Shown here: positions 34,348 to 45,933 of the stretch, piece by piece
Numbering within the stretch: position 1 is the first letter of the stretch
Layout: each line of letters begins with the position of its first letter
Assembly: GCF_964204865.1 (NCBI RefSeq)
Contig: NC_135250.1
Coordinates: 32,231,395 to 32,295,394 of the forward strand
Reading direction: 5' to 3'
Origin: Styela clava
Taxonomy: Eukaryota > Chordata > Ascidiacea > Stolidobranchia > Styelidae
DNA length: 64,000 nucleotides
Notes under the pieces: model-generated
Databases searched by the model: none
What the model was told of the DNA's origin: nothing
Seen by the model: only the letters and a program-made list of their open reading frames with translations
Program-made: the position numbers and the translations under genes

Positions 34348-35534
34348 CAGGGATCTCAAACTCGCGGCCCCAGAGAACTTCCAGTGCGGCCCTCGAACGT
34401 TTAACAATAATTGTAATAGTATTTTGGAAGTTTTTTTTTTATCTAAATGTAATAGATTTTTCAAACCTTCTAAAGTGAAATTGATTATTCACACAGAAAA
34501 CAATTTACTGAAAGTAGTTTTGGAATATTGATTTTTTTTGTCCACATTTTGACCCAATTGAGAATACACATCAAGCTAGCAAAAGAATACTTGAATAAAA
34601 CACTTGAGTAATTAAATTAAACGCAAAGTACATGAAGAAGGTGGCATTTTCGAAGAAAATGGGAGTTGTAACATTTCTGCTCTTCACAAAATTCTGAAGC
34701 ACATTGTTTAATTTGTCATATTTCCATCAATACAATCAAAAAACACAATAAGCTCAGCAGTCAATATGACAAATTCGAAGACCAACTTCGAACAGAAAAT
34801 TTCCATGTGCTTGTATATTAATATAATTATACAACGACTTAGTTACTAAAAATCAATATCAATAATAATTCAAGCAATCCTATGCCACGCAATGTAGTGC
34901 GAAATGTCTTGTCGAAAAAATCTGTCATTTGTTTTTTTACTGATCTATACATGAAATGATAAAAGTAACTTTTTTGCATTACTGGAATTAATTAAACATT
35001 CGTAAAGATCCAGATAAACCAATGATCATGTGGCCTCGTTAGTTAGAGTTGGTACTATAAAATCATTTCAGACTGGCCTTAGTATGCTGGTGACACAAAA
35101 AAGATGCCAAACGCCAGGACAAATGTAATTATTAAAACATTGAGTTTATACTGTAGTATTTTTGTTAATTTTAGGTTCATATATTTAGATTAAGTTATTT
35201 TTAGTGTATGTATTATTCTTTCCTTATTCAAAGCTTGTTCAAAAATGATTTTGATGGTTGTACATAGAATTTTACGATTTTTTATAATAAATACTGTAAC
35301 TTGCAAATGTTGCAATAATAGTGGAATGCAAATATTAATATGTAATTGCATTTGAAATTGAAGAAAATAATAAAACTTAATCCAACTGTTTAGTTGCATC
35401 ACAATATATGTCACAAACTAAAACTATCTTAAAAATATCTTTTAAGTATACATTATCAAAAACTGTTTGCGGCTCTTTTTACAATTTTCAAAATGCAATG
35501 CGGCTCTCGAAAACCCATGAGTTTGACACCACTG
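34348..35534. mobile_element. hAT-like transposon (non-autonomous)
   Basis: The left end cagggatctcaaactcgcgg and right end gagtttgacaccactg are imperfect inverted repeats of the hAT type. Flanks atctagac and atctattc match at 6 of 8. Internal 'gcggcc' and 'gcggctct' words sit next to the ends. No transposase frame. Confidence 0.6.
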
Positions 35535-37100
35535 ATCTATTCTAGACGATTCAAGCATTGCTTTGGGAAATTATACCACTTCAATTAAATTGAAATAATC
35601 TCGCTATATTAAATACAAAATCTTTGCTATCATAAAGGTAAACCAATTCAGCCACTCGAAATATACTGGCCTTATCAAAGCAATGGAGGCAAAATTGAGA
35701 GTTCATGAGCTATGAACATTTGTTCTTTTCTTTGTCTTGAACTTTCCATACTCCACAGCCCCTATTAATTTTTTTTTAATTTTAATTACCATGTGATGGT
35801 CATACATATCTTTAACTTGTATTTTCTGTCATGATGTATTATCTCAATGTGCCAAACTATTAATTAGTGTACATATTTTGCTTCCAGATGACATAAATGT
35901 ATTGTCATGTTTATTACCTCAGCTTGGAGTATTGACAAGAAAAAGGTGCCAGTAAATTAGGTAAAAAAATTTTCAACTCATTGTTATAATCAGAATTCAC
36001 AATCAATAGGAATTATAAACAGCCAACAATCAGTGAGAATTATATGCGAAATCCCTCAGAATAAATTTGTCTAAAATCGGAGGAAGGCAAAAAATATAGG
36101 TAGTTTCCATCCACACAAGCATTTCAAGAAGACTTGCTCGAGCCAAACTAAATGAGCATCGTCAGGTGATCGGTAAGGCTGCAAGTTGAATTCAGCCCTG
36201 CAACCTCCTGCATAGAAGATAATATTAATTAGTGGGCTATGAGCTAAATTCCTAAATTTAAACAAACCTATCTACGATGCATTATGTACCAGCAATGTTA
36301 CCTACGATTAACTGAATATGGAATATGTCTAATAAATTCACCTACAAAAGCAAGTTCGATAGGTGCAAACTTTGTGTTATGGAATTGTATCGCAGCACAG
36401 TTTTGTATGACACCCTCTTTAAATGAAATTTCAATGATTGAGCGCAAACATTAAAATTACTAACTTTGAACTTTGTCATTATCTGCAAAATGTTCCACAC
36501 AAATCTTTCCGCTATCGCGTTTGTAATCTTCTCTGATAAAAAAAAAACGTCTATGATGTCCAGAATTGCTCTTTAAAGCTTGCCTGTTATTTCAGCTTTC
36601 CAAGTAAGCAAAACTTCTTAGATATAGAGATTATTTTGTTTCGTTACAGGCGCAAAAAGGCAGGTACTACACGTAAAAAAGACGCCGAGTAGCAAAAGCG
36701 AGCGGAAAACGGACGCGAAAGGCGACGAGAAATATGTGAATTGGAGCGTATCATGAAATACAATGTTTTGCCTGTAGTCTTATGGAGTGACGTCAGAGTT
36801 GCCTATCATGTTGTTTAATGTCATTGGTACAAATCACACTGCCGAGTTGCGCAACGTGAATCCATTTAGCAGTTGTCCCGGACACAAAATCTTCTGCCCA
36901 GTTTAATAGATTAATTCTATGCGAGCTGAACTTACATCCATCGGCTCTATCCAGTATTATTTTCGAATTACCAATATCCCGTAAAACACGCTTAAATAGT
37001 TCTTAGATATGACGTCATAATATACAAAATGGCAAACATGCGTCTGCAGAACGCGCTATTTTGTTCGTTGTTCAACGTCTGGCTGTAAGTTGTGGGAGGA
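35535..37100. other. No supported gene; possible SINE-like repeat
   Basis: On the minus strand near 36060-36250, gaggttgcagggctgaattc resembles a decayed tRNA-type B-box region, followed by gcagccttaccgatcacc. The open frame there probably comes from the repeat. The extreme 5' end of the following LINE should lie between about 36.9 and 37.2 kb, but I cannot fix it. Confidence 0.3.
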
Positions 37101-37263
37101 ATCCGCGATATGAGAATCGTTATACCGGTGTATAAAGCATAAAATGGATTAATGTCCAAGATGATAGATAAATAAATAAAATATAATATTGGTAATGCTG
37201 AACCGATGTTTGGATCAATTGTGAATTTGTGACAGTCAACTCCAATTGCAGCTGTAGAGGAAG

Positions 37264-38256
37264 ATGGATACACCTAGCAAATCCAGCGCTCCTTCTCCAC
37301 CACCCAGAAGAAAGAGTCCAAGCAATCAACCTATGCGTACTGCTGCAACAATGACCAACACTATTGAGTTAGACGACGTTACAAATTTGGTGTCTGTTCT
37401 CGAAAGTACAGTCCTTAAGACTTTACGCATCGAGATACCTGCCATCATTGAACAACATATTGAGAAACATCTAGAAAGATCTACTTTTGACTCGACACAT
37501 GCCATCACCAACAGTGCATGCTTAGAAGAATCTTTAACATCTTTGAAAGACTCTATAAACGAGATCAAAACAGAAGTAACATCCTTCGGTCTAATCAAAA
37601 ATGAGATTCATGAAATAAAAGAGAGCCAGCACTTCATGTCAAAAAAGTTTGATGAGCTTTGTTCCAGCCAAAGTGAGCTCAAAAAATTAGCAATCAAAAC
37701 AAAAAAAAGAGTGGCTGACCTAGAAAATCTAGTACAAGAACTAGAGGAGGAAATTGACATTTTAACAGAGCGACAGCAAGACCATGAACGTCGCTCCAGA
37801 CTTGATAACCTGGAATTCCACAACATACCATTCTCAACCGGTGAAAACTGTGAAAATCTGATTACCGACTTGTGTAAAAAAATTGATGTCCCCATACAAT
37901 CATTCGACATCTCAAACTGCCATAGATTATCAAAAAATAATAAAAAAAAACCATCACCAATAATTGCCAAATTTATCAATAGAAAAACGAGAGACCGAAT
38001 AATAAAGAATCGAAGCAAAATCAAATCACTTGACATTTCAACAGTTTTTCCAAAAATCTCCAGGTCAACCAAAGTATTTGTCATCGAAAATCTTTCGGAT
38101 ACCAATAAAGATCTATTTTTTAAAGCCAGGGATTTAAAGCGTGCTTGTGGATATAAATTTTTATGGACAAATAATGGAAGAGTTCTTATCAAAAAGAACC
38201 TGGATACTGCTACCATCCCCATAATCACTGAAGATGATCTGCTTTTAATAAAGTAG
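37264..38256 (+). CDS. LINE ORF1 protein, coiled-coil RNA-binding type
   Basis: 330 residues. After a basic, proline-rich start (SPPPRRKSPSNQP) comes a long coiled coil, about residues 75-185 (ending EELEEEIDILTERQQDHERR). A globular part with RLDNLEFHNIPFS and ISNCHRLSKNNKKKPSPIIA follows, matching the RRM-like domain of L1 and L2 ORF1 proteins, then a C-terminal segment with RACGYKFLWTNNGRVLIKK. Such proteins trimerise and coat the element's RNA. The ATG has a good context (GAAG before it, G after). Confidence 0.88.
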   Translation: MDTPSKSSAPSPPPRRKSPSNQPMRTAATMTNTIELDDVTNLVSVLESTVLKTLRIEIPAIIEQHIEKHLERSTFDSTHAITNSACLEESLTSLKDSINEIKTEVTSFGLIKNEIHEIKESQHFMSKKFDELCSSQSELKKLAIKTKKRVADLENLVQELEEEIDILTERQQDHERRSRLDNLEFHNIPFSTGENCENLITDLCKKIDVPIQSFDISNCHRLSKNNKKKPSPIIAKFINRKTRDRIIKNRSKIKSLDISTVFPKISRSTKVFVIENLSDTNKDLFFKARDLKRACGYKFLWTNNGRVLIKKNLDTATIPIITEDDLLLIK

Positions 38257-38343
38257 GTTATTATATGATATTCATGTCTATTTATTAACTTTTAATATTA
38301 TCAAGTGTATATATATCCATTTTTCATATTCTCCCTAAGATAA

Positions 38344-41286
38344 ATGGCTAATATTTCTAATTGTCTATGTGACAACATAGAAGTTTCAAATTTGAATGAT
38401 ATTCCAGTTGATATTGATTTAACAATTATTCACATCAACATTCGATCAATTCAAAAAAATATTGACCCATTAATTGAACTCTTGTCAAAATTCACTATTC
38501 CCCCTCATATAATAGCAATTAGTGAAACAAAATTACATACCGGTAATAGTCACTCCTCCAATATAAGCATTGATGGATACAGATTCATTCATACCCCTTC
38601 TGCTTCAAAAGCAGGGGGTGTGGGTGCCTTCATCAGAAACGACATTACTTATTGTGAAGTTAGTGACTATCAACTCAATTATCCAAATTCTGAAGACTTA
38701 TGGTTCGAAATTAGCCTAACAAATGTATTCAATAATATGAGCATTGGCATTATTTATAAACATCCGAGAAGTGATATTCCTGAATTTACAAGCATTGTTG
38801 AAAACTGCATCTCAAAATTATCTAAAAAACATTTTATAATAGTGGGAGATCTTAATATCAATTTACTCGCATCAAATACCAACACCCAAATTGCATCTTA
38901 TTCTGATATGCTTACTTCCTATAATGCTATTTCTCTCATTTCAAAGCCTACTAGAGTTACACGTAGCTCTTCCACTCTTATAGACCACATGTATTCAAAC
39001 ATGACAGATGTGCAAGTTAATTCATATGTGATATCATCTGATATCACTGATCATTTTCCCATAATGTGCTGTCTTAAAGGCATTAAACCATCCACTATAA
39101 ATGATGTCATATTATCAAGGGATATGTCTTCATTCTCTATCGATGAATTTTGGTCAGATATACTACACATAGTTGATGAACGCTTTGTCGCGTTAAACTT
39201 GAATTGTCATAATTTTGATAGACTATTTGCAGAATTTATGCATTCTATTGCTTGCCTAATCAACCGCCATGCCCCATTGAGACCACTGTCACGTCGACAA
39301 ATAAAGATAAAGCAAAAACCGTGGATAAATAAAAAATTACGTGACAGCATCTGTTTAAGACATAAGATGTTCAAATCTCACCACTTATGCGGCAATAGTT
39401 CTCAATCCTCATACTATAAAAAATATCGCAATTCACTAACACATGCCATTGAAGATGCCAAAAAAATGTATTTTCAAAAATTGATTGCCCAAAACAAAGG
39501 CAACCCCAAGTGTACTTGGCGAATTGTTAATCAAATAGCATCTACTAAAAATAAAAAAACCAAAAGTGTTAATGAAATTGATTTGGAAAATGGCAGAACC
39601 ATTAAAGATAAGTCCTTGATTGCACAAGAATTCAATAAATATTTTTCCACTGTTGGGTCCAACCTTGGTACTAAATTCTCCAATGATATGGATGGCTTTA
39701 AAATATTTCTAAGCAAGCGTGTAAATCAATCCATATTCTTAAGTCCTGCAACAGTGAATGAACTGACCATGGAAATAGTATGCCTCAATGAGGGTAAAGC
39801 GGTTGGCGCTGACAACATTCCCAGTCGTTTCCTTAAGTATGTGGCAGACATCATAGCACCTTGTATAACTGAGTTTTTTAATAATTCACTTCGATTGGGG
39901 ATATTTCCATCTTCACTGAAAATTGCCAGAGTAATTCCAATCTTCAAATCTGGTAATACAAAACAAATTTCAAATTACAGACCTATATCCATATTATCTG
40001 CTGTTGATAAGGTTTTTGAACGTCTAATTCACAGGAGGCTAATGGACTTCTTTACAAAGCACGATGTTATAAATAAATCACAGTTCGGTTTTCAAAGCAA
40101 TCACTCCACGTCACATGCCATCTTAGATACTATTTCTCATATATATGATAAATTAGAGAGGAAAGAATATGTCAGTGCAACATTTCTCGACCTTAAAAAA
40201 GCTTTTGATACTGTCAACCACAAAATTTTAATGTATAAGTTGTGGCATTACGGTATTAGGGGGGTAGCAAATCAACTCCTTACTAGTTATTTGACAAGTA
40301 GAACTCAATATGTTCAAATAGGTACATATTGCTCCTCTGTCTTACCTGTGACCCATGGGGTTCCCCAGGGTTCGTCCTTGGGTCCGGCTCTGTTCTTAAT
40401 TTATATTAATGATCTTGCACGTAGCTCCACTCTATTTTCCAAATTATTCGCTGACGATACGAACCTTCTCGATAGTGATAAGTCTCATGTTGTGCTTCAA
40501 TCCAGAGTGAATACTGAAATACAAAAGGTTGCTCATTGGATGGAACTTAACAAACTAACATTAAATGTGGATAAATCAAAAACTATGTTGATAACTCCTA
40601 AAAAACCAAAACGCATTGATGGTTTAAAAATCCAAATTGGGGGGACTATTCTGGAAAATGTGGAATCGTATAAATATCTTGGTATCGATATTGACAATAA
40701 ATTGAACTGGGATATTCACATATCCAACATTACCGTTAAATTATCTAAGGCGGTAGGAATGTTGTATAAACTTCGATCATACACCTCAGTGTCAACTTTA
40801 CGTATGGTTTATTATGCTCTGTTCCAGTCCCATATCCAATATGGCATTGCGGCCTGGGGTTCAGCAAGCAAAATGTTACTGCATCGTATTGAAGTCATGC
40901 AAAACAGGGCAATCCGTGCTCTTACACACGCCGGACCTCGGTGCAATTTAGAATCCTACTATTATAAGATGAAAATACTTAAAAATGCAGATATTTATAA
41001 AACTGAAGTGCTGAAAATTATGCACCAACATCATAATAAAAAACTGCCGGCTGCATTCTCCGGCTATTTTGTTAAGCAAAGCGCCATTCACTCTCATGCA
41101 ACTCGGTCTTCTGCCAATAGCTCATATTATATGACTCGCTATTCATCTAGCCGCACACAAAATTCCATTAAGTTCATTGGTATAAAACTTTGGAATATGC
41201 TTCCAGTTACCATACGCTCTAAGAACTATAATACATTTAAAAAAGAATTAAAAAATCACTACCTCAATGCTTATAACATCCAGTAG
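38344..41286 (+). CDS. LINE ORF2 protein: endonuclease plus reverse transcriptase
   Basis: 980 residues. The apurinic-type endonuclease covers about residues 25-240 with its catalytic residues in order: N32 (IIHINIRS), E61 (ISETKL), Y138, GDLN at 168-171, D214 and the D236-H237 pair (ITDHFP). A linker holds APLRPLSRRQIKIKQKPWIN. The reverse transcriptase follows with NYRPISILSAVDKVFERLIH, FLDLKKAFDTVNHKIL, HGVPQGSSLGPALFLIYIND and FADDT at codons 702-706. A C-terminal part contains YKYLGIDIDNKLNWDIHI. No gag-type zinc knuckle or RNase H is evident. Confidence 0.95.
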   Translation: MANISNCLCDNIEVSNLNDIPVDIDLTIIHINIRSIQKNIDPLIELLSKFTIPPHIIAISETKLHTGNSHSSNISIDGYRFIHTPSASKAGGVGAFIRNDITYCEVSDYQLNYPNSEDLWFEISLTNVFNNMSIGIIYKHPRSDIPEFTSIVENCISKLSKKHFIIVGDLNINLLASNTNTQIASYSDMLTSYNAISLISKPTRVTRSSSTLIDHMYSNMTDVQVNSYVISSDITDHFPIMCCLKGIKPSTINDVILSRDMSSFSIDEFWSDILHIVDERFVALNLNCHNFDRLFAEFMHSIACLINRHAPLRPLSRRQIKIKQKPWINKKLRDSICLRHKMFKSHHLCGNSSQSSYYKKYRNSLTHAIEDAKKMYFQKLIAQNKGNPKCTWRIVNQIASTKNKKTKSVNEIDLENGRTIKDKSLIAQEFNKYFSTVGSNLGTKFSNDMDGFKIFLSKRVNQSIFLSPATVNELTMEIVCLNEGKAVGADNIPSRFLKYVADIIAPCITEFFNNSLRLGIFPSSLKIARVIPIFKSGNTKQISNYRPISILSAVDKVFERLIHRRLMDFFTKHDVINKSQFGFQSNHSTSHAILDTISHIYDKLERKEYVSATFLDLKKAFDTVNHKILMYKLWHYGIRGVANQLLTSYLTSRTQYVQIGTYCSSVLPVTHGVPQGSSLGPALFLIYINDLARSSTLFSKLFADDTNLLDSDKSHVVLQSRVNTEIQKVAHWMELNKLTLNVDKSKTMLITPKKPKRIDGLKIQIGGTILENVESYKYLGIDIDNKLNWDIHISNITVKLSKAVGMLYKLRSYTSVSTLRMVYYALFQSHIQYGIAAWGSASKMLLHRIEVMQNRAIRALTHAGPRCNLESYYYKMKILKNADIYKTEVLKIMHQHHNKKLPAAFSGYFVKQSAIHSHATRSSANSSYYMTRYSSSRTQNSIKFIGIKLWNMLPVTIRSKNYNTFKKELKNHYLNAYNIQ

Positions 41287-42000
41287 TCTAATTCACTGGT
41301 CATCAATCCTGTATTTGATGACAATTTTGCTGAATGTGATGTTTTTCTTATTTGTTCATATCATTCATTTCCAGTGTTATTGAATATTTTCACTATTCTT
41401 ACACAAGCTACGTTACCCCAAATCTCTTTGCCGTGTACTTAACCTCTCGTATTGTGATTCTGTTGCCCAAACTTCATTATGTATTTATACCTCCAAAACT
41501 AATTCCCTTATTATGGTTTGCTGGGAATTCCCCGTAATTTATCTCCGCAAGGCAGCGTCATGTCAATCAGAAGCCCGACAGCTGTGACGGTGCCGACCCG
41601 AGCATGACGCTGACGATTTGAGCATTTTTTCCCCTCCTGACGCGCTCTTGTTTTTCTCTCGTTTCTCATGATTATCTTCGATTTAACTATTTTCTCCTAA
41701 CTGACTTCCCCAATTCGACTTACATTTTCCAAATTGTGTTCATTCAAAAAATATATATGTTTAAATCCTGTTTATTTAACTTCATCTGCTGCTGTTTACA
41801 GCTATTTAGGTGTCGCTGACACGTTAACTTTATAGTTTATTCGCGACTCCTCGTCTATTGCAGTCGAATTATTGTACGTCTGTTATTTCTTCTCTCGATT
41901 TATTTTTACTGTTTATTTGTACAATATTTCTTGCATGACGGAAATAAATATCTGAATCTGAAATTAGCCACGCGAATTCGAATTTTCATATTTATGGGGC

Positions 42001-44690
42001 GGTTAAAGAAGATACCGGCGGCATAATCATAAGCATATAAAGTGGGTTTCATGGTATGTTCTGGGTCAAGATAGACACGAAACTTTAGGCGAATGGTTAG
42101 AGTAAGCACATGAAGTGGGATTCACGATATGTTCTGGGTTAGGATAGATATAAAACTTGGGGCAAATTGTTAGAGTAAGCATATGAAGTGGGGTTCATGG
42201 TATGTTCTGGGTCAAGATAGACATGAAACTTTAGGCGAATGGTTAGAGTAAGCACATGAAGTGGGATTCACGATATGTTCTGGGTTAGGATAGATATAAA
42301 ACTTGGGGCAAATTGTTAGAGTAAGCATATGAAGTGGGGTTCATGGTATGTTCTGGGTTAGGATAAATATAAAACTTTGGGCAAATGGTTAAGAGTAAGC
42401 CTATAAAGTGGGTTTATTGGTATGTTCTGGGTTAGGATAGATATAAAACTTTGGGCAAATGGTTAAGAGTAAGCATATAAAGTGGGTTTATTGGTATGTT
42501 CTGGGTTAGGATAAATATAAAACTTTGGGCAAATGGTTAAGAGTAAGCATATAAAGTGGGTTTATTGGTATGTTCTGGGTTAGGATAAATATAAAACTTT
42601 GGGCAAATGGTTAGAGTAAGCATATAAGGTGGGGCTCATGTTATGTCCTGGGTTAGGATAAATATAAAACTTTGGGCAAATGGTTAGAGTAAGCATATAA
42701 AGTGGGTTTATTGGTATGTTCTGGGTTAGGATAAATATAAAACTTTGGGCAAATGGTTAAGAGTAAGCATATAAAGTGGGTTTCATGGTATGTTCTGGGT
42801 CAAGATAGACACGAAACTTTAGGCGAATGGTTAGAGTAAGCACATGAAGTGGGATTCACGATATGTTCTGGGTTAGGATAGATATAAAACTTGGGGCAAA
42901 TTGTTAGAGTAAGCATATGAAGTGGGGTTCATGGTATGTTCTGGGTCAAGATAGACATGAAACTTTAGGCGAATGGTTAGAGTAAGCACATGAAGTGGGA
43001 TTCACGATATGTTCTGGGTTAGGATAGATATAAAACTTGGGGCAAATTGTTAGAGTAAGCATATGAAGTGGGGTTCATGGTATGTTCTGGGTTAGGATAA
43101 ATATAAAACTTTGGGCAAATGGTTAAGAGTAAGCATATGAAGTGGGTTTATTGGTATGTTCTGGGTTAGGATAGATATAAAACTTTGGGCAAATGGTTAA
43201 GAGTAAGCATATAAAGTGGGTTTATTGGTATGTTCTGGGTTAGGATAAATATAAAACTTTGGGCAAATGGTTAGAGTAAGCATATAAGGTGGGGCTCATG
43301 TTATGTCCTGGGTTAGGATAAATATAAAACTTTGGGCAAATGGTTAGAGTAAGCATATAAAGTGGGTTTATTGGTATGTTCTGGGTTAGGATAAATATAA
43401 AACTTTGGGCAAATGGTTAAGAGTAAGCATATAAAGTGGGTTTATTGGTATGTTCTGGGTTAGGATAAATATAAAACTTTGGGCAAATGGTTAGAGTAAG
43501 CATATAAGGTGGGGCTCATGTTATGTCCTGGGTTAGGATAAATATAAAACTTTGGGCAAATGGTTAGAGTAAGCGTATAAAGTGGGTTTATTGGTATGTT
43601 CTGGGTTAGGATAAATATAAAACTTTGGGCAAATGGTTAAGAGTAAGCATATGGAGTGGGATTCATGGTATGTTCTGGGTTAGGATAAATATAAAACTTT
43701 GGGCAAATGGTTAAGAGTAAGCATATGGAATGGGGTTCACGATATGTTCTGGGTTAGGATAAATATAAAACTTTGGGCAAATAGTTAGAGTAAGCATATA
43801 AAGTGGGTTTATTGGTATGTTCTGGGTTAGGATAAATATAAAACTTTGGGCAAATGGTTAAGAGTAAGCATATGGAGTGGGGTTCACGATATGTTCTGGG
43901 TTAGGATAAATATAAAACTTTGGGCAAATAGTTAGAGTAAGCATATAAAGTGGGTTTATTGGTATGTTCTGGGTTAGGATAAATATAAAACTTTGGGCAA
44001 ATGGTTAGAGTAAGCATATGGAGTGGGATTCATGGTATGTTCTGGGTTAGGATAAATATAAAACTTTGGGCAAATGGTTAAGAGTAAGCATATGGAGTGG
44101 GGTTCACGATATGTTCTGGGTTAGGATAAATATAAAACTTTGGGCAAATAGTTAGAGTAAGCATATAAAGTGGGTTTATTGGTATGTTCTGGGTTAGGAT
44201 AAATATAAAACTTTGGGCAAATGGTTAGAGTAAGCATATAAGGTGGGGCTCATGTTATGTCCTGGGTTAGGATAAATATAAAACTTTGGGCAAATGGTTA
44301 GAGTAAGCATATAAAGTGGGTTTATTGGTATGTTCTGGGTTAGGATAAATATAAAACTTTGGGCAAATGGTTAGAATAAGCATATGAAGTGGGATTCAGG
44401 TATGTTCTGGGTTAGGATAAATATAAAACTTTGGGCAAATGGTTAAGAGTAAGCATATAAAGTGGGTTTATTGGTATGTTCTGGGTTAGGATAAATATAA
44501 AACTTTGGGCAAATGGTTAGAGTAAGCACATGAGGTGGGATTCATATTATGTTTTGGGATAGATATAAAACTATGAGGCAATTGGTTAATGTAGGCATAT
44601 GAAGTAGGATTTATGGTAAATTCTGGATTAGGATTGACATAAAACTGTGGTAAAATGGCTAGAGTAAGCAAATGAAGTGGAAGTACCCAT
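42001..44690. repeat. Satellite/minisatellite array of ~73-bp units with higher-order structure
   Basis: About 36 direct copies. A typical unit runs through ggttagagtaagcatat, aaagtgggtttattgg, tatgttctgggttagg and ataaatataaaactttggg. Variant units (gggtcaagatagacac, gaaactttaggcgaat) occur in the same order at 42041-42400 and 42775-43133, an offset of 734 bp or ten units: a higher-order repeat. The last units, from about 44520, are more diverged, as is usual for array edges. It lies downstream of the last mapped NLR-A exon, and starts within 40 bp of the LINE's tail. Confidence 0.97.
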
Positions 44691-45308
44691 GATTGTGAAA
44701 AAAACCAAAGCATACAACATATTGACCGGGTTTTGTTTAATGCGGTATTTGTTAACGACCACAGCAATTCATATAAAAACTAACGACACCACACTTGAAA
44801 CTAACAACACACTATTCATAATTATGTTGGTGCAGTGCGTTATTTCAGGTTGGCATGAGAATTGGAGGTTGTAATGAGAAAGGCCTTGCTATCTAAGCAG
44901 GTGGACAGGCCTTCGTTAACTGTTCAATATTGCCAACCGTCAGCCTACTTTTGCAATCGTCAAGTTGACAGCAAACTTTTTAATTTTTCCACAGGCTAAA
45001 TTTTTTAGAAACCACCCATCAATTTTGCCTTCTAATTTGTTGGTGTTCCGTGAGGCGAGATAATAAGAGTAGGTAGGTGTTCTTAGGTGTTCCGGAGCAA
45101 AATAAGTTGAGAAACACGCTGGTCTAGGGCGGCCGAAAACTCAGACAACTGGTTTGGTGACTAAAGTTTTTCTCAGGCTGACGAATTTGGACAGAAATCA
45201 AAAGAATAGTAGAATTATAGTATGTGTAAAGTAAACACAGAGTGACTTTTATTCAAATCATAAAAAGAATAGAACTACTTTTTGGTAAACGCTCGATATA
45301 AAACGGGA

Positions 45309-45396
45309 CCTCCTGACGTATGCGCACCAGGATGGCGCAGGTTAGGGTTCAGGTTATGCGACATCTGTGTGCGCATACTTCAGAAGTACCATAAAA
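45309..45396. mobile_element. MITE, family B (short hairpin)
   Basis: Arms ctgacgtatgcgcacca, then ggatggcgc, and gtgcgcatacttcagaag + tacc surround caggttagggttcaggttat. Confidence 0.75.
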
Positions 45397-45828
45397 TGTA
45401 TATGAAAAGGGAACAGTGATGCTGATTACTAATATTTTCAATTCACGTATATATTTATGTTTTAGCTCATTAAATATAATGAAAAGTGGAATATCATTGA
45501 ATGTGCTTGAAAATGATGAATGTTAGAAGTTGCATAATTATAATAATCATGATAGTAATAATAAAATGCAGAAATAAGTTATTGCTTGGTACGTTTGTTT
45601 GTCGGTCATCTAGTCCTGTTTTGGTATCTGTAAATAATGATAGAAATATCAATTAAAATAACAAAAATAATGCGTCTTTATATACATCAGCAGCACCATA
45701 GATTTGTCAGAAAAAAAGATTTGAAATGTATTGGATGCTTAAGATGCATCGACTCTGGTTGTAGATTAGGATTCTTAAAAAATATTCTAATTTGCCCATA
45801 CCTATATATAGACATAAAAATACCATAC

Positions 45829-45933
45829 CTTTAGTTTCAACTGATGCCGCAGTAGTGTACATTGCTCCTTTTTGTATTATTGTGCAATCAGGTGCGCTAA
45901 CATTTACACCAATGACCTCAGTTGATGACGATT
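45829..45933 (-). CDS. NLR-A linker exon with a RHIM-like stretch (last mapped exon)
   Basis: Acceptor aatatttacag|AATCG, donor CTAAAG|GTATGG, phase 1 in and out, 35 codons. It reads VIGVNVSAPDCTIIQKGAMY, alternating hydrophobic residues ending in I-I-Q-K-G, loosely like the RHIM core (hydrophobic-Q-hydrophobic-G). The gene must continue beyond this exon; I found no further exon before the satellite array. Confidence 0.6.

Larger units (their letters stand above)
37100..41963 (+). mobile_element. CR1/L2-like LINE with both ORFs open
   Basis: The element carries ORF1 (37264-38256), an 87-bp gap, ORF2 (38344-41286) and a ~0.68-kb 3' UTR ending in gaaataaatatctgaatctg + aa, a hexamer-repeat tail. 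Both frames are unbroken and every catalytic motif I looked for in ORF2 is present, so it could be active. The left limit is approximate. It copies itself by nicking the target with its endonuclease and reverse transcribing from the nick. Confidence 0.9.

Noticed and set aside
37608..38228. 206-residue minus-strand frame
   Set aside because: Antisense of the LINE ORF1.
42001..44690. CRISPR array
   Set aside because: Units are contiguous with no unique spacers, there are no cas genes and the context is eukaryotic.
44486..44767. Minus-strand frame across the end of the satellite
   Set aside because: It reads repeat units and has no splice or family support.
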